Shown here: piece by piece, positions 11,376 through 22,788 of the stretch
Position numbering within the stretch: the first letter of the stretch is position 1
Layout: every line of letters begins with the position of its first letter
Assembly: GCF_000208745.1 (NCBI RefSeq)
Contig: NC_030851.1
Location: forward strand, 25,931,828-25,995,827
DNA length: 64,000 nt
Source: Theobroma cacao
Taxonomy: Eukaryota > Streptophyta > Magnoliopsida > Malvales > Malvaceae
Reading direction: 5' to 3'
The notes under the pieces: generated by a model
Database searches by the model: none
The model's input: the letters and a program-made list of their open reading frames with translations, nothing else
What the model was told of the DNA's origin: nothing
Position numbers and translations under genes: made by a program

Positions 11376-14300
11376 TGTAACGACCCTTCCTCGGTCGCTA
11401 CCGACGTCCGAGACCTCCAGAATATCCCGTCAAGTCCCGAACAAGCCTTAATGAAATTTCTCAATAACTCATTTTACACTTTTACTAAACCATATTAATG
11501 TTTGAACCATATATGTTCATAATGTGAATTCAACCACAAGCATAGCCATTAAAATTTGACTTTAAGTCATGATATCACAATTAAATACATTGAGTTCAAA
11601 AATCCCAAATTTTCGTTTAGATCAAAACTAGTATTTGTTTATATAGTAAAATCAAGTACTACAACTCAACCTCTAACAGCGGAGCGACTCAGGATAAAAT
11701 GCTATGAGATGCCTTTACCTATTTACAATGGACCGTACGTGCCGACGATTACACGCTTAACCGATCCTTGTCTGTAAAAAAGGGAAAAAGAGGGGTGTGA
11801 GTCTCACAGACTTAGTGATCATCGACTCCATGAGTGGGGCGTAGATGGGAAATAAGCAAATAGTAGATCAGTTGAATATTAAAATGCAGGATTATAAAAA
11901 TAATTTATTTCAAACAGAAGTTTGTGCCTTATATGAAAAAAATCAAGGATTTCTTACGCATTGTAAACACTTTAATTGGTAAATCAACCAAGGCAAATAA
12001 AAATTTTCGCTACAAAATAGATCAATAACCTTATTCAAGACAATCATTTAAAATATTGAATTAAAACAATTTTACATAAAGAAAATTCCGCCGTCAATAT
12101 CAATTGACATTTTACTCAAATCAAATCAATATATTCGACAAGCTCCCATGAAATCGAATGTTAATCAAACTCATACGTAAATCACAAATCACCTCGCACT
12201 CGAAGAGTTAAAACTCATTTCACCGTAAAAATAAGGAGAGCTGCAGAAAAATCGTTAAATTTCGTTTTCACCATGCAAAGAAATATGAGTTTGTAAACCT
12301 AGAGATGTCATTCTCGAGTAGGGAATGAAAATAAACTCGTGGTCCCGCTACCACTTAATAACATTCGAGAGCATCGCTTCCACTAGATTCCCATGTGCCA
12401 TGGCAGTCTCACGATGTTGGCCGACATCGAAGAATCAAGCGGTCACAACCGCGTATCACTGGTGGCCTAGCCACACATACATATATCACAGGTCGTGGCC
12501 CCAACCACGCCTAACCACCCGTCGGTGACCCAATGGTTCTCTAGCTAGAGTTCACTCGTGCACGAGGGTTACATTTAACCGATGTGACATCTGGCCTACT
12601 CTCGATGTTCTCAGTTTGTAAAACCATTTTGCAATCATTTATGTCCTTAAAAGCTCGTCTCAAAATTATTTCTAAAGCATTCAACACAGGGTATGATAAA
12701 ATCTATCATTTTCTCAAAATATTTTTATGCATGGATTTCAAAACATTAATTTGTATGGTGAATAAGCAATATAACTGTGAATGCACATTGCACAAATACA
12801 AGGCACGAATTTTAATATAAAACAGTGTGAAGGGCTTGTTTCCCGATTTTTAAAACACTTTACATATAATTTATACATAGATATATTCAAAACAATTTTT
12901 GAAATCATTTGCATTCACAATTCTCTCAAATGTCCACCAGCACATGATATCCACAAATTTTCGCATTTAAAATAAATCATACTTATAGATATATATATAT
13001 AATATGAAAATTTTAAAATTGGCACCCCCTACTCACCTCATAATAGCAGGATTACTACGTCGCTATTGATTCGTACGTGTGTATAATTATTTCTATTTGC
13101 TAGTCACATACTTTGTTCGGCACGCTTCCACAACAAACTTTCCTAGCAACAATTTAAACCCAATACACTTAGTGCATCAATTCCACTTCTCTCTCTCATT
13201 CTATCATAAATCCACATTATTTCTCCTCATTTCTTCCAAATATTTTACCATTCAACTTAACACTCTCAACCAAATTATGCATAAAAATTCCTCGGACAAC
13301 AATAATTCTTCACGACGAATCATTTAAAATTTCTTAACTTCATTTGAGCATTATTCGTAAATTTCATATTTTCTTTTTTACTTTAGTCCTATGACACCTC
13401 CTAATATAATTTTTAAATATTGTATCAAAGTAATTTAAATTTAATTCGTATCACTAATAACCAAAATTTAATTAAATAAGTGGCTAGCTTAGAATAATCC
13501 AACTTCATAATAGGCCAAATATAAGCAAAGAAAATTTTTCTTTACCTATTTGGACTAGGTTAGTCCAAGTCTAATTTTTTCACCTTCATTCTCTCTTGGG
13601 CTTTTCTTCCTTTATGGCTATTGGGCCCTTTTTATGGGCTCTCCCCAATTTTTTCCTATTGGGCCATGCCCATTCTTTTCTTATTGGGCCACGCCCACTC
13701 TTTTTTTTTTTCTTTTCTTTTATTTCTTCTTCATCTTCTCCTCCCGCCGACCTTCTTTCTCTCCCTTCTCCTCCCGCTGGCCTTCCTTCTTTCCTTTCCT
13801 TTTCTTTCTTCTTTTTCTCCTCCCACCGGCCTTCCTTCTCTCTCCTTTCCTTTCCTTTCTTTTCTTCTTTCCCTTCTCCTCCCGTCGACCTTTCTTCTCT
13901 CTCCTTTCCTTTCTTTTCTTCTTTCCCTCCTCTCGTCGACCTTTGGTTGAATTTTTCAGCTCTCTCTCTCCCTCATAGCCAACTTCTTTCTCTTCTCTCT
14001 CTCTCACCACTCGTCACCCTCCTGTTTTTCTATTTTTTCTTTTTTTTTCTTTTTTTTTCTTCTCTCTTCTTCTTCTTTCTTTTCTTCTTCTTTCTTTGGT
14101 CGACACTCTCTAGATTTTTCCTTCATTTTTCTCTCTCCTCATCATCTCCTTTATTTTTCTTTACTTTCTTTCTTTTTCTCATTCTTTACCGGCCCCACCA
14201 TCATCATTTCTCCTCTTTTTTTATACTATTATATATATATATATACATTTTTATATTCATTTGCTATTATTATTATTTATTTTATTAATTATTTATTTTA

Positions 14301-14787
14301 CTTCCTTAAAACAATAAAATTTACATACTAATTTTCAACTTCCCTGTATTTGCTGTAAAATCTTCAAGTTTTTCATATTTTAAAATTGGTCCTTCCGACA
14401 TGTGTAAAAATTCTAATTTCCTTCTATCTTCCGTCTCTTACACGTGTACAACCAAAACATCAAAGTTATTTTCCAACGCGGTATCACCATAATATTTAAA
14501 TATTGACTTACCCGCGTTAGCTCTATTTAATAAAATCACGTAGTTTCACTTACGTCATTTATTTCCAAAATTCATTCATACTTCTTCTCCCCCACTTAAA
14601 TTAGTTATATAATCCTTCTTCAGACTTATTCCCATAATTAATAAAATATTAATATATTAATATTATTTTATTCTAAAATATTCTTCTCACCTGTAACCGT
14701 TTTTTGACACTTAGATTTACATCAAATGACCTTTTGTACTGTCGATAAGGTCTTATTGACTGCTAAACGAGGTCACGGGGTGTTATA
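11376..14787 (-). repeat. Solo Gypsy LTR E (3412 bp) with target duplication
   Basis: It is flanked by GAAAG at 11371-11375 and 14788-14792, the 5-bp duplication expected of Ty3/Gypsy integration. The plus-strand ends are TGTAACGACC and GGGTGTTATA; in the sense direction it starts TATAACACCCCG, one base away from the usual TGTAACACCCCG. There is no internal region, so it is a solo LTR left by LTR-LTR recombination. It lies in LTR B. It carries an acceptor-like CCCTTTTTTACAG (minus, ending 11772), a GGTGAGT donor-like site (minus, 13036) and the pyrimidine-rich repeat block at 13596-14220. Confidence 0.9.
13596..14220 (-). repeat. Polypyrimidine/polypurine tract with degenerate tandem units
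   Basis: The plus strand is almost purely C and T for about 600 bases. Between 13735 and 13950 a unit of about 50-60 bp recurs around five times, each with CTCCTCCC, a variable CGCCGAC, CGCTGGC or CGTCGAC core, and CTTYYTTCTCTC. Before it, GGGCC-containing phrases (TATTGGGCCATGCCCA-like) recur three or four times. The sense strand of LTR E is the purine-rich one. Long open frames on both strands across it are a product of base composition. Confidence 0.8.
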
Positions 14788-14792
14788 GAAAG
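14788..14792 (+). other. Target-site duplication of LTR E, right
   Basis: GAAAG, identical to 11371-11375. Confidence 0.85.
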
Positions 14793-15506
14793 TTAGATAA
14801 ATAACGATGCGTGTAAATTAGGAAATAATCGAGTGAAAGTGAGAATAATTGTTGCTGCCATATATGTGGATTATATGTGGAAATATAAGATGGATTTTGG
14901 TGGAAATTGTTTAGAAAGGTTGAAGTAGGCACGCGACATCATAATTAAGTTACCGGTGATATAATCTAAGGATTTTGGTAAGCAATGGATGTAAGTAATT
15001 TTGGTAAAAATGTATTAAGATGTGAGTTAATTGAAGATGGTTTCATGATAGGATGAAAATATAAATTTGAGTAAGGATTAATTGATTGAACTGCTACTTG
15101 TATACGTATATAATTAAATATATTGAGTTCGTATTATTGTTAGAAAGTGCAAAGATAAGGTTAGAGTACTGTGGTGGCATGTCAGAGTAAACATCGAGCG
15201 ACCGACCAGTGAAAATAATCAGAGACACCTCCGATCAAATAGCGATGTAATATTCTGCTATAGTAAGGTGAGTGAACTTGTATTTCAAAATCGTTTTGGG
15301 AGACATAATTGTATTGGTATGAAACATTGAATGATTTATTTCAACTTGTCTTTAAAAACGTGTGCCTTGGGAACAAGCCTTTGATAAAATATTCTGATGT
15401 TGTGAAAATGTGAAATGTGTAATAGGACGGACTTATGTGCTCTTATATTGTGTTGATATATATATATGTGTGTTTGTGTATACGTATAATGTTGTGTAAT
15501 GATATT

Positions 15507-15673
15507 GACCCGGCTATGTGCAAGTAGGAGTGTGCATAAGCCGATGCTGACTTGGCTATGTGCAAGGGGGAGTGCGCATAAGCCGATGCTGACCCAGCTA
15601 TGTGCGAGTAAGAGTGCGCATAAGCGATGCTGACCCAACCATGTGCTAGTAGGAGTGCATATGAGCTGATGAT
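15507..15673 (+). repeat. 42-bp tandem repeat, four units, in LTR B
   Basis: Units start at 15507, 15549, 15591 and 15632, each of the form GACCCGGCTATGTGCAAGTA followed by GGAGTGYGCATAAGCCGATGCT. The same repeat, inverted, occurs in solo LTR C (about 42530-42790) and in LTR D (60476-60612). It lies between the second donor-like site and the acceptor-like site, so it would fall inside the predicted leader intron. Confidence 0.9.
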
Positions 15674-15696
15674 GATAAGAGGGTGTGTATGGTGAT

Positions 15697-15699
<3 letters not shown>

Positions 15700-15729
<30 letters not shown>
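15700..15729. repeat. TA microsatellite bordering the gap
   Basis: An uninterrupted AT/TA dinucleotide run reaches the start of the undetermined block. The repeat probably caused the assembly break. Confidence 0.9.
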
Positions 15730-16054
15730 NNNNNNNNNNNNNNNNNNNNNNNNNNNNNNNNNNNNNNNNNNNNNNNNNNNNNNNNNNNNNNNNNNNNNNN
15801 NNNNNNNNNNNNNNNNNNNNNNNNNNNNNNNNNNNNNNNNNNNNNNNNNNNNNNNNNNNNNNNNNNNNNNNNNNNNNNNNNNNNNNNNNNNNNNNNNNNN
15901 NNNNNNNNNNNNNNNNNNNNNNNNNNNNNNNNNNNNNNNNNNNNNNNNNNNNNNNNNNNNNNNNNNNNNNNNNNNNNNNNNNNNNNNNNNNNNNNNNNNN
16001 NNNNNNNNNNNNNNNNNNNNNNNNNNNNNNNNNNNNNNNNNNNNNNNNNNNNNN
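15730..16054. other. Undetermined bases (325 N)
   Basis: This is an assembly gap inside LTR B. Comparison with LTR C (3167 bp) suggests that its length is about right. Confidence 1.
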
Positions 16055-16657
16055 TTTGTTGAGCATGAACCCTTTTTATCAAGTGATTTACTCATTTGGG
16101 GTTTACATGAGGGGTTTTGATAAGAGCTAAACTAAATTGCATTGTTTTCAACATAAGTGCATCAGGTTTTTTTTAAAAAACATCCTGTATTGATGCTTGT
16201 TCCCTTCCTATATTCACTCACTGAGTTTGTACTCACATTTTAAAAAATTCATGTTTTAGGTTTCCTAAGTTAAAGGTGGTTGGATCCTAGGATGAGGTGC
16301 TCCTCCCTATACATTGCCCGGTAGGTTTAATGTGCCACTAAATGTTATCAATTGTGGCCAGAGTCACTCTGCTGACAGTCAAGGTTTAATCATGTGTATA
16401 TGAATACTTGGTGTGAAATGCTAAGAATCATTGTTAATCTATGTATGAATATAATGGTTGATCATACCATTATGAATGCATGATTGGGTTTTATGAATTG
16501 TTTTCAAAGGAACGGTATTTGAACATTACGAATTTTAGATTCTAAAGGAATAGGGATTTATGTATAAGATCAATTTAATAGGCTTGCTTGGGCTTAGTGG
16601 GCTGAGCCCATTGGGCCCTTGACTAGTCATGGCCTGAAAATTGGGCTGTGACAAACT

Positions 16658-16670
16658 TGGTATCAGAGCT
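16658..16670 (+). other. Primer-binding site of element B
   Basis: TGGTATCAGAGCT lies four bases after the LTR end GGGCTGTGACA and is complementary to methionyl-tRNA. Confidence 0.9.
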
Positions 16671-16891
16671 CTAGGTTTAGTTGAATCCTAGGGATTCCTG
16701 TGTGGTTAGTGGAGTTGTTGAAGTCCGTGTAGAGTCTTGTCCTCGGATTGTGGGTGCACAACGCAAGTCAAGGACTAGAGGCTACATGGGCCCCTACTTC
16801 ATTAGAAACCTACCTGTTTTTACGATGTATAGATGGATGAGTAATCAATACTTGGTTGCGTATAGGTGGATGTGCGCCGGTTGCACAAGCC

Positions 16892-17361
16892 ATGTTTAGA
16901 AAAGACGATAGTCCTGATACCCCTATAGTACTAGCGAGGGATCGCTAGATTCCACTGCTCGGAGCCAATATGTTCCCGAGGGTGAAAGCGTAACAAGTAA
17001 CTTAACTTGATTTCTGAGTGGATTGGTTCCCCCGAGAGGTAAACCACTATTGAAGAGCTTGAGGAGTCTCGTAAGACTAGTGTGTAATGAAATCGATCCG
17101 AGGAAAAAGAACACGAACAAGATGGGAAAAATGATTGTCAGTAATTATCGTCCTAGGAAGGTATCTGTATCCGTTGTCCGACACTTTCGTCTTGGTTGTG
17201 GGAGAGGTGCTGTACCTATTAGTAAGGAGGAATTTGCGGGGTAGCAACAAGCTTGATTGAGAAAAAAAAATATGAAAAAAATCCCAGAAATGGAAGAGGA
17301 CCCGAAAGAAGATCCATCTATGTGCTCAGATCGAGGCAACGAGGATCCTAAAGACACTTAA
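16892..17361 (+). pseudogene. Degenerate ORF of the non-autonomous lineage, copy in element B
   Basis: It starts MFRKDDSPDT, aligned with MPKRDSDFDT in element A, and ends NEDPKDT then stop. Several stops and at least one frameshift interrupt it. The longest open piece, about 17023-17241, includes KMGKMIVSNYRPRKVS. The composition is polar and charged, with no recognised domain. Because both ends agree with the copy in A while the middles have diverged, I infer an ancestral protein of roughly 120-155 residues. Function is unknown; a gag-like or RNA-binding role is only a guess. Confidence 0.45.
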
Positions 17362-17879
17362 TATTTCGTTGAAGTTCGTATCACTTTAAGTCTAGGCAGG
17401 TGTGGTGTATGAGAATCTTTTGGTATGACAAGGGTAAACTAGCAATATAATTATCAAGGAAGAATATTCACCATAGTGGCATGGTTGGTCGCCTTAGATG
17501 ATTATTAAGGATCGATGTAGAAAGTCATTAATGGTACAAACAACTACGAGACCTGACAAATGATTACCAATTAATCGTGGAAAGGTGAAATTTGAAATCC
17601 CAGTTGCAGTTACAATTTGGAAGAATATAGGAGAAATCAATGAGGCTATAGGTGACACTTAGAATGGATGATGTGATTGAGTCGAGGATTGTAATTTAAG
17701 CTTGGAGGGGATTACAAAATGATGCCATGACATTATAAGATGATAATGTGGCACAAATATGGACTAGGGAGGCAAATTATGGAACTTAGGAATAGGTGAA
17801 TCCTTGATTTAATAAAGATTGTGAGTGTAGAGCATGGAGAAAGATGAACTATTTTCATGGTCATTTGTACTGAATGTTA

Positions 17880-19672
17880 ACAAAACTATTTGAGTTATCT
17901 TTTTGTTCAACACTTATTCTTTTTCTCTTTTTTTTTTGTTATCACAATTCCATACTCCCAAACTCATTTCTTTTTTTATTGTAGATAGTGGGGTGAATTC
18001 TAACAATTTTTGAAATTTTTTTTAGCAACTCCACCTTTTTACCTTTTTCAACATTTAGCTCAATCTATATTTTCTAAAACTATATACATGCTTAACAGTG
18101 AGGGTTGCAAAATTGGAATTTTGTTTTAAGGCTAAGGTTATTATCATGTGGTTAAACAAAGAAAGAGGAAATTAGGTTTACAGGGATATATTAGGGATAA
18201 AAGTTTAACAAGGTTAGCTTGAGAGGATCAAATGGTCCAAAGATAGCCTAAATCATGTCCCATCCTAAGTGTTATCTAGAATTTTGCCTCAAGAGAGAAT
18301 CAAACAAATTCTAGAATCGTTGACTCCACTATACTTTTTATCAACATAAACTTTCTCTAAATCACATGATAATTCTAAGTAAAAGATTTAATGTACAAAT
18401 TATTGGAAATCGCATTCTACAATGAAACTAACAAAAGAATATCACAATCACTCAATTCATGTCTATATCAAACCAAGAATCAAAATAGCAAGATTATCAA
18501 AATGTCATCCTAGGATTGGTAATATCACGGCATGGGCAATTTTCATCTAAGCATTCCTAAAATAAATCCTAAAAACAAAAAACAAATTGTTACGAAAATA
18601 AACTAACCTAAAAACATCACAAAAACTAATAACAATAAAACCCTCACCCAAACTTAAATTGCACATTGTTCTCAATGTGAAAAGCTAAAAAAAATAAAGA
18701 AATTAAACTCCCTTATCAATGGTGGCAGTGCCTTAAAAGCTCTAATTTTCTTTCTCTTCATCTTCATGCTTTCCAAACCTACATATACAACAAAAACAAG
18801 TTAAGGAGATGTTATAACTACTTATTTACATAGAAAAACAAAAAGTAATTAAAATAACAACTAAATCTAAAAGGATATAACTTGGGTTACCTCCCAATAA
18901 GTGTTTTTTTATAGTCACTAGCTTGACTTTAATTGAGGTCTTTATTCACCCTTTAAGGAGATTGGAGTTTGCATGGAAAAAGCTTGAGGTGTGAAAGTAG
19001 TCTCCTCCTAATATGAGGTTGTAATGGCTTTAACTCAAGATTTGGTGCTTGTTCACCTCAAGATGGTGGAATAGGTTGACTTTCACCTAACTTCTCAAAT
19101 TAAGTTTTTCTTGGATAATGCACTTTTGGTGTAGCCTTCAAAACATATGCAACATTTGTAAGTTCTTCATTCTGGTCCTTGGTTATTGCAACTTAAAACA
19201 AACAAGCTTCAAGGACTTTCTTTGGATTTTCCATATCAATAGCCTATTTAGGTAACTTATCAAATGTATCTAGAAAAAGAATAGAAGGCACATACAACTT
19301 GACTTGTGGTGGTGTAGATACTTCCTCCTCTTGCTTAATTTTTTCATCTTGAACTTGATTGTTGGAAGTGTTACCTTGATCTACTTTATCTTCATCATCT
19401 ACCACATTCTTGCCATTTACCTCATTATGATGCTCACCATATTATTCTCTTCTAAGATTAGGCTCAGTGTCATTTGGTAAAATTTCTTGAGGCCTATTGT
19501 TGATGTAATTAACAAGTTGACCTAATTGATTCTCAAGATTTTGGATTGATTTTGCTTGACTTTGAATGATGGCATCATTCTTTGTCATGAATTGCATCAA
19601 CATATTCTTTAAAGTCATCTTCTTCTCAAGTATAGGGGCTCTAACTTGTGACTAGAAATCATGTTGGAAAAC
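17880..19672 (-). mobile_element. Athila-type element, left half (minus strand)
   Basis: On the minus strand it runs from gag through a short piece of the protease/reverse transcriptase junction straight into a 3' region, so most of pol and any env are deleted. The sense sequence near 18905 gives CAAGCTAGTGACTATAAAAA followed by TTGGGAGGTAACCCAAG, a hallmark of the 3' end of plant Athila/Tat elements. The right half resumes at 30648 after the chromovirus insertion. The 3' LTR was not found. Confidence 0.7.
18950..19672 (-). pseudogene. Athila gag C-terminus and start of pol (broken)
   Basis: Minus-strand translation from about 19630 gives KKMTLKNMLMQFMTKNDAII, then QSQAKSIQNLENQLGQLVNY and RPQEILPNDTEPNLRRE. 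This is the characteristic end of Athila gag: a coiled segment with NLE-QxGQL, then RPQ and a DTE-NPRRE-like motif. An acidic linker and PPQVKLYVPS follow, then FEKLGES and PNLELKPLQPHIR, which resemble the region just before Athila reverse transcriptase. Stops are frequent. Beyond this the domain order breaks off, showing an internal deletion of pol. Confidence 0.75.
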
Positions 19673-22629
19673 TGTCAAGCCCGATTTTATAAAATATTAG
19701 CCATGTTATTCATGTGATTGACAATATGCTTGCATACTTGGAAAGCCCCAACAAATCATCAAAAGACGGTAGTGTACTGAATGGTACAACTAAGTTGAAT
19801 TAAGCATCGAACTAGACCAAATAACGATTTTAAGATGAAATTGAGAATTTTAAAAACCCAGAATGAGTTAAAATGGTGATTCGGAGTTCGAGGACCGATT
19901 GGGAGTCAAATTGGAATTTTCATGACCTAGGGGCAAAATGGTCATTTTGTCACCTGAGATTAAGATGTGAGTATTGGATGAAATTTTTAACTAAGATTGA
20001 TCATTTGGAGTATAATTTGAGTTTAAGAAGTGAAAAATTTTAATTTCGACGTTTTTAATAGGATAAGGGCAAAATAATCATTTTGCCACCCCAGGGGCAA
20101 AATTATAATTTTACACCACCTAACACTTGTCCAACACCTGAATTTCACCCATTATTATTATTGACAATTGAAAGATTTTATGTGAAGGAGAAAGAAAGCT
20201 TAATAGTTAAGAATTTAAAAATGGACCAATGGTAAAGTGACAAGTGTCGAGCTTTTATTTCTTTATATTTTCCTTATAAATTAGCACAAAATCAGCCCAT
20301 TTCTCTTTATTATGGTCGGCCTCACCAAGAAGAAACAAGAAAAAGGAAGAACAAAACCCTAGGTGGAAAAATTCAAGGGAAAAGTGTGAAAATTCAAGGA
20401 AACAAGTGAAAAAGGGTAAGATTTTTCAATTTAAGCTTGAGATCTCTCTTTCTTAAGCATTTTTTCTTATTTTCCATGGTTGAATCATATGAAATCATGA
20501 TGAATCCCTTGTTGGCCGAACCCTTAGAGGGAGGTTTTTATGCTTGATTTGGTTAGATTTCAATGTATTTTAGTGTTTTTAGTTAGTTAGTGATGTGTGG
20601 CATGAAAAGGGAACAAGAAAAATTCACTTCCTCCCATCACCCATCATTGGCTGACTTTTCCATGTAAAGTGTGGATGGTGGATTTGATTTTATTTCAAGT
20701 GAATTGGTTAGGAAATGATGAATTATGGTGAGAAATTCAAGTAGGAAAAATCATAGTGTTGATGCACCCATCATGGCCGAAATTCCCAAGAGAAAATGTG
20801 AAGATGATTTTGCTAAATTTTATGCTATTGGACTTGTGTTTGATGGTTTGGAGAATTGGAAGAAAAATGGAGTTAATTGGAGTTGAATTGGACATATTGG
20901 CCAATTAATCAAGTGATAAATCGAATTAGGCTAATACCATTTTATTTAGGAACACAATTGAATTTGTGTAGAACATCGTGTTTAGACGATAATCCGAACA
21001 ATTTACATTCCATTTCATGCATCCATATAGTTTTATAACTGTTTAGCACCAATGTGGTAAATTGCTTGATTGTGCATTATGTCTAGGTGGTGAATCCTCC
21101 GATAAAGGCAAAAAAATTGTACTCGAGCATCGATAGTCGGAGTACTCTAAAAATTCGACTCCCGAAATAGTGAGTAACCTTATCATAATTTAAATTATCT
21201 AAAGTGGTCTTTTTATTCAATTTTTATGAATTTTATGGAAAAAGAGTTAAATGGTTAATTTTTAGGTTTTATAAACAAAATGTGTTTAAATGAAATGATT
21301 TTATAAGTTGTCTTGAAATTCAATGATGGCTTTGAAAATAGAGTAATTGGAGACCATTTGATGTATTATGAATTTATGGTTCTAATTGATTGGCTTATGG
21401 CAATATTGGCATGAATGGCTGAATTGGTAAATGTGCTAAAAATGTTTGAACTGTTGATTTGCCTTGAGAGGTTGTAAAATAAAATAATTGCCATGTCATG
21501 CTATCGCAAATTTTATTGTATGGTGGGTTTAGCTTGCTGCAGTGGGCGGGTTCTGTGGACCAACCTATTAGAGGGGCACGAAATTCGATTATATACGTAC
21601 TTCGGTTGGAGAGACGCATAGGATATCTCCTGAGGTATGGTTAGAGTTCACGTCACGCTAAACCACCTCGTGATGATGAACTCCGCTAATGCCAAGGAAC
21701 GGCTGTGTTTTTCAAACTAAAAATATGTTTATATGTATATGAAACTTTTTAACAGCTTTGGCGAACTCAGTTAGATTCCTCGGCCAAGGTATCCTCGAGA
21801 ATGATTTTGGCAGGAGCCAAGCTTTTAAGATACTCATAAGCCATGTTGATTATTTAAATGAAATGAATATTTATGTTATAAAATAAATATTGAGATGGAA
21901 TATTTTAATCGTCTCCATTTACTCGAGTTTAGATATTTTTGATGATGTTTGTTTACTCACTAGGATTATATAATCTCACCACCCTCATTTTCACCCATTT
22001 CAAGCTCAGAATAGGCTGTAGATAGCTGATTTAATCGAGGCTACCATTGGATTTGCATTCTCCAAACTGTAGGTTCACAATCTCCCTTACTTTTGGTTAT
22101 TCGAGGGCCCACTAGTTATTGTAAATTAAATTAAATACTCTGGCTTACTGTATTACAGTATGTATGAATTTATTTTGCTTTTACACTGTAAAAAATTATT
22201 TATGTATAACTCTAAAAATATTATTTTATAAGAAAATAGAATATTTTATTGAGTATTTCTTTTTTATTATTTATTATATCCAAATAATTATAATTTCATT
22301 TTAAATGAGGGTTTTGGACGTTTAAACTTATTTTTGATTATGAATTATGTGTTTTGTACTCGCATACTACATATTTACCTGGTTTCAAAATTTTCAAGAA
22401 AAAATGACCAAAATGCCCCTATGAAACAGAAATAATTTTTTTTATTGTTTTAAGTTGAAAATAGCTTAAAACCTTTTAGAACATGATATTTGGCAACGGT
22501 TACTCATAGGGGAAATGAGAAACTGATATTAAAGCCTTGTGGGGTTCCGATTGGCATTTCGGGTAATGAGTGTCTATTGAGATACTCCGACGGTTGTCAC
22601 GGGCTTGAAGGGAGTACTAGGTTGTGACA
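19673..22629 (+). repeat. 5' LTR of the Tekay-type chromovirus (2957 bp)
   Basis: It starts TGTCAAGCCCG and ends AGGTTGTGACA. It is collinear with the 3' LTR apart from scattered substitutions and small indels. It contains a TATA box at 20275-20280 followed by ACCCTAGGTGG, a donor-like GGGTAAGATTTTT (GT at 20416), a GTGAGTAAC motif at 21170 and the acceptor module around 21951-22004, which here reads TTTCAAG instead of TTTCAG. Confidence 0.95.
20275..20280 (+). promoter_or_regulatory. TATA box of the chromovirus 5' LTR
   Basis: TATAAA in CCTTATAAATTAGC, conserved in the 3' LTR at 28299-28304. ACCCTAGGTGG follows about 80 bases later, as in LTR B. Confidence 0.6.
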
Positions 22630-22636
22630 ATTAAAG

Positions 22637-22648
22637 TGGTATCAGAGC
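22637..22648 (+). other. Primer-binding site of the chromovirus
   Basis: TGGTATCAGAGC, complementary to methionyl-tRNA, lies seven bases after the LTR end, the same spacing as in element A. Confidence 0.95.
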
Positions 22649-22788
22649 CTTTAATTTTAAAGTTGTTTTAAAAATTTACAATGTCAGTGTGGCCTCAGGT
22701 TAAGTTAGATTATGTTGAATAGAATGCATGCATCTGCATATAAAGCTTGAGGTTGCCTAAACTTGCTTGTTTCTTCTTATGGATTATC

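Larger units (their letters stand above)
10086..16653 (+). repeat. Gypsy LTR B, split by LTR E and by a sequence gap
   Basis: It starts TGTAATACCCCG and ends GGGCTGTGACA, followed four bases later by a primer-binding site. Removing LTR E and one 5-bp target duplication leaves about 3150 bp, close to the 3167 bp of solo LTR C, which has the same ends and order of motifs in reverse. Landmarks are a TATA box at 10955-10960 followed by CCCTAGGAGG, a donor-like site at 11033, a second donor-like site at 15268, a 42-bp tandem repeat at 15507-15673, a TA microsatellite and an acceptor-like TTTTAG ending at 16259. It inserted into Copia element 1 at 10085; the 3' flank is not preserved. Confidence 0.85.
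16654..17870 (+). mobile_element. Internal region of non-autonomous element B (partial)
   Basis: It follows LTR B directly. After the primer-binding site come a leader, a degenerate ORF (16892-17361) and non-coding sequence that fades out near 17870, where Athila-type sequence takes over. It has no gag-pol motif. Similarity to element A starts around 16850 (CTTGGTTGCGTATAGGT against TTTGGTTACGTATAGGT) and continues past the ORF to about 17690, although the LTRs of A and B belong to different families. The 3' LTR is missing. Confidence 0.65.

Noticed and set aside
13596..14288. Long open frames (up to 230 codons) rich in Phe, Ser and Leu, and a Lys/Glu/Arg-rich frame on the opposite strand
   Set aside because: They lie on a polypyrimidine tract within a solo LTR. 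All frames are open because T/C-rich codons lack stops. No domain is present.
15336..16120. Open frames across the undetermined block
   Set aside because: Runs of N cannot encode stops, and the flanking codons are a TA microsatellite (Ile-Tyr repeats) and the LTR tandem repeat.
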